28,712 bases of DNA from CAWULT01 sp963923455 (GTDB taxonomy: Bacteria > Acidobacteriota > Vicinamibacteria > Vicinamibacterales > UBA2999), in contig CAWULT010000056.1 in NCBI GenBank assembly GCA_963923455.1, forward strand, positions 1 to 28,712, in the 5' to 3' direction. Position 1 is the stretch's first letter, and every line of letters starts with the position of its first letter. Below are positions 1 to 7,565 of this stretch, in pieces. The notes beneath the pieces are model-generated. The model searched no databases, was not told the origin of the DNA, and saw only the letters and a program-made list of their open reading frames with translations. The translations under genes were made by a program, and so were the position numbers.

Positions 1-1803
1 GGTGATGATGGTCACGGCCTCGGGCACGAGCTCGCGGACCCGGCCCTCGATCGCGAGCAGCGCTTCCTCGGTCCGCTCGATGCGCGTCCCGGTGCCCAGC
101 TCCGCGTTGATGTTCACCTCGCCCTCGTCCGTCTGCGGCAGCAGCTCGACGCCGACCTGGGGGTAGAGCACCGCGGCCAGCACGACGAGCGCCGTCGCCG
201 TGCCGATCACGGTCGGCCGGTGGTTCAAGGCGACGTGGATCGCGCGGCGGTACCGCTCGTCCATGGCTTCGAGGAAGTGCTCGCTGGCGCGGAAGAACCG
301 GGCCATCAGGCCGGTCGCGGCTGCTTCCTCGTCGGGGGTGCTGAGCCAGCGGGAGCAGAGCACCGGCACGATCGTCACCGCGACGAACAGGGACATCGCC
401 AGCGAGAACATCACGACCACCGACAGCTGCCCGAAGAGGATGCTCGCCGTGCCCGACAGGAACAGCAGCGGCACGAACACCGCGATGTGGGTCAGCGTGG
501 AGGCCAGGATGGCCGACCAGACCTCCTCGGCGCCGTCCACGGCGGCCGTCACCTTGTCCTTGCCCATGTGCAGGTGGCGATGGGTGTTCTCGAGCACGAC
601 GATCGCGGCGTCGACGATCATGCCGATGCCGAGCGCGAGACCGCCGAAGGTCATGGTGTTCAACGTGTAGCCGCCGAAGTAGAGCAGCGCGAACGTGCCG
701 ACCACCGAGACCGGAATCGACGTGAAGACGATGAAGGTCGAACGGATATCACGCAGGAACAGGAAGATGATGAGGACGACGAGCAGGCCGCCGACCACCG
801 CGTGCTCCTGCACGTTGTTGATCGCGCGCTCGATGAACAGCGAGTTGTCCTGCAGCACGATCATCTTGACGCCCGGAACCTCGCGGTTGGTCCGCTGGAC
901 CTCGGCCTGGACGGCCGCTGCCACGGCGACGGTGTTCTTGCCCGACTGCTTCTGCACCTGCAGCTGGACGCCGGGCCGGCCGTTGATGCGCATGAACGAG
1001 CGGCGCTGCTCGGTCGTGTCCTTCACGTCCGCGATGTCCTTCAGGTAGACCGGGACGCCCTGCTTGGTCAGGACGACGACGTTCCGGATGTCGTCGAGGT
1101 TCGCGAACTGGCCCTGGCTGCGGACCAGGAACGTCGAGTCGCCCTGGTAGATCTCGCCGAGCGGCGTGTTCTGGTTCTCCTGCCGGAGGGCCTGCACCAC
1201 CTGGGTCACCGACAGATTGAGCGCGGTGATCTTCTCCTTCGAGAGCTCGACGTGGATCTGGCGCCGGAGACCGCCGTTGACGGTGACCGCCGCGACGCCG
1301 TCGACGCGCTCGAAGCGGGGCGAGATCTCGTTCTCCGCGATCTCCCGCAGGGCAACCGGGTCGAAGTCGCCCTCGAGGCCGATCTGCATGATCGGCAGCG
1401 TGTTGGAGTCGAACTTGAAGATCGTCGGCGGGTCCGCGTCTTCCGGCAGGCGGTTCCGCATGCGGTCGATGCGTGTCCGCACCTCGTCGGCGGCCTCGGC
1501 GAGGTCGGAACCCCACTCGAAGTTCAGGCGCACCTGACTGTTGCCCTCCGACGAGCTCGACTCGACGCGCGTCAGGCCCGGCACGGCGCTGACCGCCTGC
1601 TCCATCGGCCGCGTGATGAGCTCCTCCATCTCGAGCGGGCCGACGCCCGAGTAGGTGGTGCGCACCGTCAGGGTCGGCTGCTCGAACTCCGGCATCAGGT
1701 CGACCGGCAGTTTCGTGAGCGCGATGACGCCCAGGAGGGTGATGACGGCGCTGATCATGAACATCGTGACCGGCCGCTGAATCGCTAGACGAGGAATGCT
1801 CAT
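1..1803 (-). CDS. RND efflux pump inner-membrane permease, partial (N-terminal 601 residues)
   Basis: Proton-driven inner-membrane pump of a tripartite efflux complex. The reading frame starts at ATG 1803 (MSIPRLAIQRPVTMFMI, the usual RND N-terminus with its first membrane helix) and is still open at base 1, so the C-terminal 40% or so is missing. Visible parts are the first helix, the porter domain (about 35-330), and the block of helices 2-6 (about 340-545). In helix 4 the motif is GMIVDAAIVVLEN (residues 394-406). The first Asp of the AcrB Asp-Asp pair is D398; the second is replaced by A399. The overall sequence looks like the multidrug (HAE1) branch, but VDAA followed by EN and a nearby His resembles the heavy-metal pump CusA as I remember it. 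It lies 48 bases after the adaptor gene, so it is the last visible gene of a spy-tolC-adaptor-pump operon. Substrate cannot be assigned. Confidence 0.93.
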   Translation of the reverse strand, partial: MSIPRLAIQRPVTMFMISAVITLLGVIALTKLPVDLMPEFEQPTLTVRTTYSGVGPLEMEELITRPMEQAVSAVPGLTRVESSSSEGNSQVRLNFEWGSDLAEAADEVRTRIDRMRNRLPEDADPPTIFKFDSNTLPIMQIGLEGDFDPVALREIAENEISPRFERVDGVAAVTVNGGLRRQIHVELSKEKITALNLSVTQVVQALRQENQNTPLGEIYQGDSTFLVRSQGQFANLDDIRNVVVLTKQGVPVYLKDIADVKDTTEQRRSFMRINGRPGVQLQVQKQSGKNTVAVAAAVQAEVQRTNREVPGVKMIVLQDNSLFIERAINNVQEHAVVGGLLVVLIIFLFLRDIRSTFIVFTSIPVSVVGTFALLYFGGYTLNTMTFGGLALGIGMIVDAAIVVLENTHRHLHMGKDKVTAAVDGAEEVWSAILASTLTHIAVFVPLLFLSGTASILFGQLSVVVMFSLAMSLFVAVTIVPVLCSRWLSTPDEEAAATGLMARFFRASEHFLEAMDERYRRAIHVALNHRPTVIGTATALVVLAAVLYPQVGVELLPQTDEGEVNINAELGTGTRIERTEEALLAIEGRVRELVPEAVTIIT

Positions 1804-1851
1804 ATCGAGACTCGTGATGCCTGTGACGTGGACCGAACCCTGGGCTCCGCG

Positions 1852-3333
1852 CTAGGAGGCCGGTGATGCCGGCGGCTGCCCGCCGCCGCGCCGGCCGCGA
1901 CCCTCGCCGCCCGTGCGTGAGGATCCGTCGCCCTGCGGTGCGCCGCCGAACCGCCGGCCTGTGCCGGCCGGCGCGTCCGCCGGGGCCGCCCCGGCTTCGC
2001 CGCCCGCCCGGCGGCCCGCACCCGCCGCCGCACCCGTGTCGGCGCCACCGGCCGACGGTACGCTGGCGCCGCCGTTGCGTCCCGCGCCGCCCCCGCGTCT
2101 GCCGCGGCCGCCGTTGCGTCCCGCGCCGGGCAGCACGATGCGGTCGCCGTCGCGCAGCGACGTCGCACCCGTGGTGATCACCGTGTCGCCCTCGTCGACG
2201 CCGGCCAGGACCTCGGCGACGTCGCCCTGCTCGACGCCGACGCTGATCGCGCGGAACACCGCCGAGTCGTTCTGTGGCAGGAACACGCCGCGGCGGCCGC
2301 CGAGGTCCGCCAGAGCATTGACCGGCACGACCAGCGCATCCTTCCTCGTGGCCGTGGTGATGCCCACCCGGGCGTACATGCCGGGCTTGAGCCGGTAGCT
2401 GGGGTTCGGGATCTCCACCTCGATGGGGGCCGTCCGCGTCGCCGGGTCGAGCACCGGCGATACGCGGGCGATCCGGCCCGCGAACGTCTCGCCGGGATAG
2501 GCGTCGACGTTGACGCGCGCGCCGGCGCCGGCCGAGAGCTCCTTCAGGTCCTTCTCGACGACGTTGGCCACGAGGCGTACCGTGGTGATGTCGACCACGT
2601 CGACGACGGGCGTGTTCTGGGAAATGAACGCGCCCTGGTCGACCGCGCGGCGCGACACGAAGCCGTTGACCGGCGACGTGATCACCGTGTTGCCGAGGTT
2701 GATGCGCAATTCGTCGAGGCGCGCCTTCGACTGGGAGTTCTGGGCCCTGGCCAGGTCGAGCGCGGCGAGGGCCGACTGGTACCGGGCCTCGTTGTCGTCG
2801 AGCGTCTGCTTCGGGAGCAGCTGTCGCTGGAAGAGGTTGCGCGAGCGCTCGACGCTCGTCTGGGCCAGCTGCAGATCGGCCTCCCGCTGGCGGATGGTGG
2901 CGAGCGACACCTCCTGGGCGGCCTCGGCCTGCTTCACCTGCTCCTGCAGTTCGAAGTCCTCGATCTTGCCGATGCGCTGGCCGCGGCCGACGCGGTCGCC
3001 CAGGCGAACCGAGATCTCCTGCAGACGGCCGGCCGCGCGGGGCACGACCGACACCGTGGCCTCCCCGATCAGGTTGCCGACGACGGTGATCTCACTCGAG
3101 ATCGACGCGCGGCGCACCTGGGCGACCTCCACGGTCATCGGCGCGCGTCCGAACTGGCCGCCCCCGAAACCGCCTGGCCCTCCGCCCCTGCGGCCGCGGC
3201 CGCCGGCCGCGGGACCACCGGCGGCGCCGGCCGGGGCTCCGGCGGACTCCCGCGAGCCTCCGCCGAACAGGCCCGAGTAGTAGGCGCCGCCGGCGATGGC
3301 GACGAGGATGACGATGATGACGGCCTTTTTCAT
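1852..3333 (-). CDS. Periplasmic adaptor (membrane fusion) protein of RND efflux system
   Basis: HlyD/AcrA/MdtA-type adaptor that links the inner-membrane pump to the TolC-type channel. Protein of 493 residues, longer than the usual 350-420. An N-terminal signal anchor (MKKAVIIVILVAIAGGAYY, no lipobox Cys) is followed by a Gly/Arg-rich spacer (about 23-64), a lipoyl half (about 95-125), an alpha-helical hairpin (about 127-212), the second lipoyl half (about 213-245), beta-barrel and membrane-proximal domains (to about 402), and a 90-residue tail rich in Gly, Arg and Ala (403-493). The motif RLKPGMYARV at about 314-323 is typical of the family. The tail is unusual and contains an internal repeat (see repeat features). 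The start ATG 3333 has no strong ribosome site. It sits 84 bases after tolC and 48 before the pump gene, same strand. Confidence 0.93.
   Translation of the reverse strand: MKKAVIIVILVAIAGGAYYSGLFGGGSRESAGAPAGAAGGPAAGGRGRRGGGPGGFGGGQFGRAPMTVEVAQVRRASISSEITVVGNLIGEATVSVVPRAAGRLQEISVRLGDRVGRGQRIGKIEDFELQEQVKQAEAAQEVSLATIRQREADLQLAQTSVERSRNLFQRQLLPKQTLDDNEARYQSALAALDLARAQNSQSKARLDELRINLGNTVITSPVNGFVSRRAVDQGAFISQNTPVVDVVDITTVRLVANVVEKDLKELSAGAGARVNVDAYPGETFAGRIARVSPVLDPATRTAPIEVEIPNPSYRLKPGMYARVGITTATRKDALVVPVNALADLGGRRGVFLPQNDSAVFRAISVGVEQGDVAEVLAGVDEGDTVITTGATSLRDGDRIVLPGAGRNGGRGRRGGGAGRNGGASVPSAGGADTGAAAGAGRRAGGEAGAAPADAPAGTGRRFGGAPQGDGSSRTGGEGRGRRGGGQPPASPAS
2068..2089. repeat. 22-bp direct repeat, copy 1, inside adaptor C-terminal tail
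   Basis: These 22 bases recur without a mismatch at 2107-2128, a distance of 39 bases (exactly 13 codons), so the reading frame is kept. On the minus strand both copies encode part of a GAGRNGG-type segment of the Gly/Arg-rich tail. This suggests in-frame duplication within a low-complexity region. Confidence 0.85.
2107..2128. repeat. 22-bp direct repeat, copy 2, inside adaptor C-terminal tail
   Basis: Second perfect copy of the element at 2068-2089, 39 bases apart. It encodes the first of the two GAGRNGG segments in the adaptor tail, because the gene runs on the minus strand. Confidence 0.85.
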
Positions 3334-3417
3334 GAGATCAGGAACGAACCCGCCCCTCCGCTGACTTGCAGTGCCAAGAGGCGCCCTCGCGCGCGCCCCG
3401 CTTCGGTTCCGATGCCC

Positions 3418-5130
3418 CTAGTTCGCCGCGGCCCCGCCGCCGCCGGCGGCCTGAATGGTGCCGACCGCCGTGCCGCGCGTCGTCGGCGCCTCCTGCACCC
3501 GGGTGAAGTCCACCAGCGCACGGCGGTAGTCGAGCAGCGCCCGCAGCTCCGTGTTCTGCGCAGTGGACAGGTCGCGCTGGGCCTGCACGACGAAGAAGTT
3601 CGTCGACAGACCGACCTCGAACCGGCTCTGTTCCGCCTGCAGCCGGGTCTCGGCGAGCTCGCGCGCCACGGTCGACGCCTCGTACCGCTTCAGGCTGCTC
3701 TCGACCTGCAGTGCCGCATTGGTGACTTCGGTGGCCACCTGCAGTTCCAGCGCGCGGAGCTGCGCGGCGGACTGGTTGCGCTGCACGCGCGCACGGGCGT
3801 ACTGCGCGTCGGTCGCGCTGGCGCCAATCGGGTAGGTCACGTTGACCTGCACGTTCCAGGTCGGATAGTCGCGGCCGGTCATCGTCCTCCATGCCCTCGA
3901 GTAGCCGAGAGGGACCGTGTCGATGATGGTGCTGCCGAGGCCGGATCCCTGCCGGACGAACTGCGTGCCGCCAAGACCCTGGGCGGTGTAGTTGGCCTGG
4001 AGGTCGACGTTTGGCAGCGTGGAGTTCTTGAGGAACTTGAGCGTGACGTCGTTGCTCTCGATCGTCCGGCGGGCCTGGTCCAGGTCCGTGCGGCTCTCGA
4101 GCGCCTTCCGGACGGCGCCTTCGACGTCGAGGGGCTGCGGCCGGAATTCGGGGCGATCAATCGGTGTGATGCGCGCGCGCCACAGCGGGTCGTCGGTGCC
4201 GCTGACGATCAGGCGCTTGAGGGTGAGCTCGGACGTGCCGAGCGTCGCCTCGGCCTGCGCGAGGCCCTGACGGCGCGTCGCCGCCTCGGCCTCGGCCTGC
4301 ACGACGTCGAGCGGCGCCATGGTGCCCACCTCCACGCGCGCCCGGTTGTCCTCGACGAGCTTCTGCGCGAGCTCGAGGGAGCCCTTGGCGACCTCGACGG
4401 CCTGCACGGCGTAGACCAGCTCCCAGTACGCGTTGCGGACGGTGGCGATCGTCGACGCGAGCGTGCCCTTCAGCTGGATCTCCGAAATGTCCCGGCTGAT
4501 CGCCGTGACCTTCAGCTGCTGCCGCGTGCCGTCGATCAGGAAGTCACGGAGCAGCGGCTGGGTGTACGTCGCGTTCAGGTTCGCGACGTAGGTCGGGTTG
4601 AAGTTCGCGAAGCTGTTCGTGGTGACCTGTTTGTTGTTGTTGAACTGCACGGAGACGTTGCCGCCCATCCACGGAAGCGCCTGCGAGATGCCGGAGTTGT
4701 ACGTGGTCGTGTCGTTCTGGACGATGGTGCCGCCGTTCAGGAGGCTCGTCGGGGGCTGGATGACCGCCCGGTGGCCGATGGTCGACGACGCCGTGGGCCG
4801 GTACGCCGCCCGCAGCCGGGCCAGGTTGAACTCCTGCAACTGCGGGTTCAGCCGCTCCACGGCGATGTCGAGGTTGCGCTCGAGCGCGCGGGCCGTCGCG
4901 TCGTCGAGGGTCAGCTCGACCGAGGGCACCGGAGTGCCTGGGGCCGGAGCGGTCGGACGGGTCTGCTCGGCCTCGGTGCGCGCGGCCACGAAGCGCCGCG
5001 CCGCCGTGCGCGCGATCTCGTCGAGGCGGCCGCGGTCCGACGTCTGGGCCGAGGCGGGTGCGGCGAGCGAACCAGCGAGGAGGGTGGCGAAGAGGAAGGG
5101 AACACGTCGGGCACGCATCGATGTCGTCAT
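3418..5130 (-). CDS. TolC-family outer-membrane efflux protein
   Basis: Outer-membrane channel of the tripartite efflux complex, 570 residues. The frame is open further upstream (to 5547), but ATG 5130 gives a clean signal peptide (Arg-rich start, hydrophobic core, cleavage near APASAQ at about 29). It also overlaps the stop of the upstream Spy-like gene as ATGA. There is an AAGGA about 11 bases before this start. No lipobox Cys follows the signal, so it is TolC-like rather than an OprM-type lipoprotein. Two outer-membrane-efflux repeats are visible, with long helical segments (for example around NAYWELVYAVQAVEVAKGSL in the first and ALELQVATEVTNAALQVESS in the second). The C-terminus is a short Gly/Ala tail. 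The adaptor and pump follow on the same strand. Confidence 0.92.
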   Translation of the reverse strand: MTTSMRARRVPFLFATLLAGSLAAPASAQTSDRGRLDEIARTAARRFVAARTEAEQTRPTAPAPGTPVPSVELTLDDATARALERNLDIAVERLNPQLQEFNLARLRAAYRPTASSTIGHRAVIQPPTSLLNGGTIVQNDTTTYNSGISQALPWMGGNVSVQFNNNKQVTTNSFANFNPTYVANLNATYTQPLLRDFLIDGTRQQLKVTAISRDISEIQLKGTLASTIATVRNAYWELVYAVQAVEVAKGSLELAQKLVEDNRARVEVGTMAPLDVVQAEAEAATRRQGLAQAEATLGTSELTLKRLIVSGTDDPLWRARITPIDRPEFRPQPLDVEGAVRKALESRTDLDQARRTIESNDVTLKFLKNSTLPNVDLQANYTAQGLGGTQFVRQGSGLGSTIIDTVPLGYSRAWRTMTGRDYPTWNVQVNVTYPIGASATDAQYARARVQRNQSAAQLRALELQVATEVTNAALQVESSLKRYEASTVARELAETRLQAEQSRFEVGLSTNFFVVQAQRDLSTAQNTELRALLDYRRALVDFTRVQEAPTTRGTAVGTIQAAGGGGAAAN

Positions 5131-5636
5131 CTGGCTTTCAGGTCCTTGGGGGCACGCGGCTCGGCGCCTCGGGCGTCGGCCGGGGTGTCGGCCGGCTTGC
5201 CCGTCCGTCGGGCATCCTCGGCCGCGCGGCGTTCCCGTTCGACGGCCTGGTGCAGCGCGCCGAACTTCGCCCACTGGTCGATCGTCAGGGCCCGGCGCAT
5301 GCGGACGAGCATGAACGTCCGGGTCTTGTTGAGTTCCGCGCGCGCGGCCTCGAGACGGCCGACCTGTTCCATCACCGTCGCGTCGTCGCCGCGCTCGACG
5401 ACGCGCTCGAACTCGGCCTCGACCTCGTCGAGGATCTTCTTCTGCGCCCGGAGCGATGGCAGGGCCGCCTGGAAGATGTCCTCGAGCCGGCGGCTCTGGT
5501 CGGCCGTGAGGCCGAGCTCCCGCTTGTAGCGCTCGGACTGCCACCACTTGAATCCCTGGGCCGAGGCCGGCGCGGCCCAGACGAGCGCCACCAGCATGAT
5601 GGCGGCGGCAACGACGGACAGGCGTGAAGATCTCAT
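5127..5636 (-). CDS. Spy/CpxP-like periplasmic LTxxQ protein
   Basis: Small periplasmic helical protein of 169 residues, starting at ATG 5636. The signal peptide covers about 1-27 (cleavage near APASAQ). The mature part carries two LTxxQ motifs, LTADQ at 43-47 and LTIDQ at 117-121, the hallmark of the Spy/CpxP/CnrX/ZraP superfamily. A long helical charged stretch lies between them, and the C-terminal tail (about 140-169) is charged and likely disordered. There is no Cys and only one His (H129), so the metal-binding sites known from CnrX or ZraP are not apparent. A chaperone-like or stress-sensing role is inferred from the family. Its TGA overlaps the tolC ATG (ATGA at 5127-5130), which indicates translational coupling with the efflux genes. 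Confidence 0.85.
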   Translation of the reverse strand: MRSSRLSVVAAAIMLVALVWAAPASAQGFKWWQSERYKRELGLTADQSRRLEDIFQAALPSLRAQKKILDEVEAEFERVVERGDDATVMEQVGRLEAARAELNKTRTFMLVRMRRALTIDQWAKFGALHQAVERERRAAEDARRTGKPADTPADARGAEPRAPKDLKAR

Positions 5637-5753
5637 GACTATCAAGGGTCTACGACGACACCCCGCGCGGCGTTTACCGCCTTCGCTGCAATCACATACG
5701 GTAACACGCCGTGCTGCCGCCGAGACTCGCCGAATCGGGGGAGCCCATGAGGG

Positions 5754-5771
5754 CCGGACGGGCCCGTCCGG
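5754..5771 (-). terminator. 18-bp perfect palindrome downstream of ispH, possible terminator
   Basis: CCGGACGGGCCCGTCCGG is fully self-complementary and begins 14 bases beyond the ispH stop. It would form a GC-rich hairpin with a minimal loop in the ispH transcript. There is no clear run of T after it on the minus strand, so it is a weak candidate for an intrinsic terminator; a protein-binding palindrome is the alternative. The rest of the 149-base gap before the Spy-like gene shows no convincing promoter by eye. Confidence 0.35.
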
Positions 5772-5785
5772 GCCGGATGGCGCGC

Positions 5786-6973
5786 TCACTGCGCGGCGAG
5801 TGCTTCGATCCGCCTGAGGACGGCGCCGACCAGATTGTCCGGCGTGGAGGCGCCGGACGTCAGGCCGATCCGGACCGGTCCGGCCGGAAGCCACCCTTCG
5901 GTCTCGACCTCCGTCGGCCCGCCCCGCGTGGCCGGGTGGTGCCGAATGGTCGCGGTCGACACCAGGCACGACGGGTCGACGATGTGGAAGGTCGGCAGGG
6001 TCTCGGCGCAGATGCGCGCGAGGTTGTAGGTGTTGCTGCTGTTGTAGCCGCCGAGCACGAGCATCAGATCGAGGTCGTGCCGGGCGAGCAGTTCGGTCAC
6101 GGCGTCCTGCCGTTCCTGAGTGGCGCTGCAGATCGTGTCGAAGGCGCGGAAGCGCGCCGGCAGCTCGGTCTCGCCGTGGCGATCGCGGATGGCCTCGCGG
6201 AACATCTCGCCAATCGCGAGCGACTCGGAACTCAACATCGTCGTCTGGTTCGCGCAGCCGACCCGCTCCAGGTGCCGGTCGGGATCGAAGCCTGGCGACG
6301 TTGCGCCATCGAAGGTCCGGCGGAACGCGGCGGCGTCGCCGCCGTGCCGGATGTAGTCGCAGGCGAGCCGAGCCTGGGCCTGGTCGAGCACCACGAGGTA
6401 GTGCCCGTCGCCGGTGTGCTGCGCCTGACTCGCGGTCGCTCGCGTCTCTTCGTGCCAGTACTTGCCGTGAATGACCGACGTGAAGCCGTCCTGCGCATAT
6501 CGCCTGACGTTCTTCCAGACGTTCAGCACCGAACCGCACGTCGTGTCGACCAGGGTGCAGCCGTAGCCGGTCAACTGCTCCAGCAGCTCGATCGTGATGC
6601 CGAAGGCGGGCAGGATGACGACGTCGTCCGGCGACAGCGCCTCCATCGACTCGCCCGGGTCGGTCAGGATCCGGATGCCCCGCCCGCGCAGTTGGTCGTT
6701 GACGTGCGGGTTGTGGATGATCTCGCCCGTCAGGAACACCGTCCGGTCCGGGAATCGCGTGCGGGCCTGGTAGGCGTAGTCAACCGCCCGATCGACGCCG
6801 TAGCAGAAGCCGAACTCCCGCGCGAGGCGGACGGTGAGACGCCCGGACGCGAAGACGTAGCCGTCGGACTTGACGCGCTCGACCAGGTCGCTGTGATAGC
6901 TCTCGGCGAGGACCTGTGCGACCTCCTGCTTACGGTCGAGACCTTTGCGGAAGATCAGGGGACTCTGCAGCAC
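5786..6973 (-). CDS. ispH: 4-hydroxy-3-methylbut-2-enyl diphosphate reductase (long, plant/cyanobacterial type)
   Basis: Last enzyme of the MEP isoprenoid pathway: an iron-sulfur enzyme reducing HMBPP to IPP and DMAPP in the cytoplasm. It has 395 residues against about 316 in E. coli. The length, the N-terminal extension (about 1-48) and motifs such as GKYWHEET (170-177) and GGYNSSNTYNLA (308-319) match the plant/cyanobacterial form. The three cluster cysteines are C57 (FGFCYGV), C146 (DTTCGS) and C282 (TICSAT); the substrate-site EIIHNPHVN is at 84-92. The start is GTG 6973, 13 bases after the anti-sigma factor stop and without a clear ribosome site. The extension at the N-terminus is family-like, so this start is plausible. 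The gene probably belongs to the sigma/anti-sigma transcript. Confidence 0.95.
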   Translation of the reverse strand: MLQSPLIFRKGLDRKQEVAQVLAESYHSDLVERVKSDGYVFASGRLTVRLAREFGFCYGVDRAVDYAYQARTRFPDRTVFLTGEIIHNPHVNDQLRGRGIRILTDPGESMEALSPDDVVILPAFGITIELLEQLTGYGCTLVDTTCGSVLNVWKNVRRYAQDGFTSVIHGKYWHEETRATASQAQHTGDGHYLVVLDQAQARLACDYIRHGGDAAAFRRTFDGATSPGFDPDRHLERVGCANQTTMLSSESLAIGEMFREAIRDRHGETELPARFRAFDTICSATQERQDAVTELLARHDLDLMLVLGGYNSSNTYNLARICAETLPTFHIVDPSCLVSTATIRHHPATRGGPTEVETEGWLPAGPVRIGLTSGASTPDNLVGAVLRRIEALAAQ

Positions 6974-6986
6974 GACGGCGCGCGCC

Positions 6987-7565
6987 CTACCGGACGTCCC
7001 AGGCGCGGGGCGTCAGGGCGTCGAGCGGACGCAGGGCGGCGGGACCGCCGCTGCCACCGGCCATCTCCACCTGCCCGAAGAACTCGTCGTCCGAGCCGAC
7101 GGCGGACACCGTGCGGACCGTCGGGCCGGTCTGGGCCTTGGCCGAGACCTGTGTCGCGACCGTCTGCGGCCGTTCGGGTGGCCGGCTCACCAGGCGCCCC
7201 GTCAGCAGGCCGATCGCGAGGCCCGCCGCGGCGCCGGCGGCGACGAGCCGGGCGGCTGGGCGGGCGTGGCGCACGACCGTCTCGCGCCGGGCACTCGCCG
7301 GGAACGCGATCACGCGGGCGGGCCGGCCCAGATGATCGACGCGTGCCAGGATCCGGGCACGCTGCCGGGTCAGCCAAGCGTCGGGGAACAGGTCGTCGGC
7401 TTCGGCCACGGCGGCCGTGGTCGTGGCCTCGAGCAGGCGGACAATGCCAGCCTGCCGCAGCCGGCAGGCGTCGCACGAGGCCAGGTGGCGCGATACGGCC
7501 GGATCCTCCGCAAGGGCCAGACAGGCCTCGGTGAGCTGGTCGTCCGAGAGGTGCCGGCGAATCAT
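6987..7565 (-). CDS. Zinc-finger anti-sigma factor, membrane-anchored
   Basis: Putative anti-sigma factor of 192 residues that would hold the adjacent ECF sigma at the membrane. The start ATG 7565 overlaps the sigma stop as ATGA; the open frame upstream of it is only a shadow of the sigma gene. The N-terminus has a zinc anti-sigma (ZAS) pattern H27-x3-C31-x2-C34. The cytoplasmic helical part is followed by one predicted membrane segment at about 105-124 (Ala/Gly/Leu-rich). A short periplasmic tail of about 65 residues ends in GSDDEFFGQVEMAGG and a Pro/Arg-containing stretch. The sequence is divergent; the assignment rests on the ZAS motif, the topology and the coupling to the sigma gene. The signal it senses is unknown. 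Confidence 0.8.
   Translation of the reverse strand: MIRRHLSDDQLTEACLALAEDPAVSRHLASCDACRLRQAGIVRLLEATTTAAVAEADDLFPDAWLTRQRARILARVDHLGRPARVIAFPASARRETVVRHARPAARLVAAGAAAGLAIGLLTGRLVSRPPERPQTVATQVSAKAQTGPTVRTVSAVGSDDEFFGQVEMAGGSGGPAALRPLDALTPRAWDVR

Noticed and set aside
220..1788. 522-residue plus-strand frame opposite the RND gene
   Set aside because: Shadow of a well-supported pump gene; low-complexity His/Asp/Arg composition and no domain.
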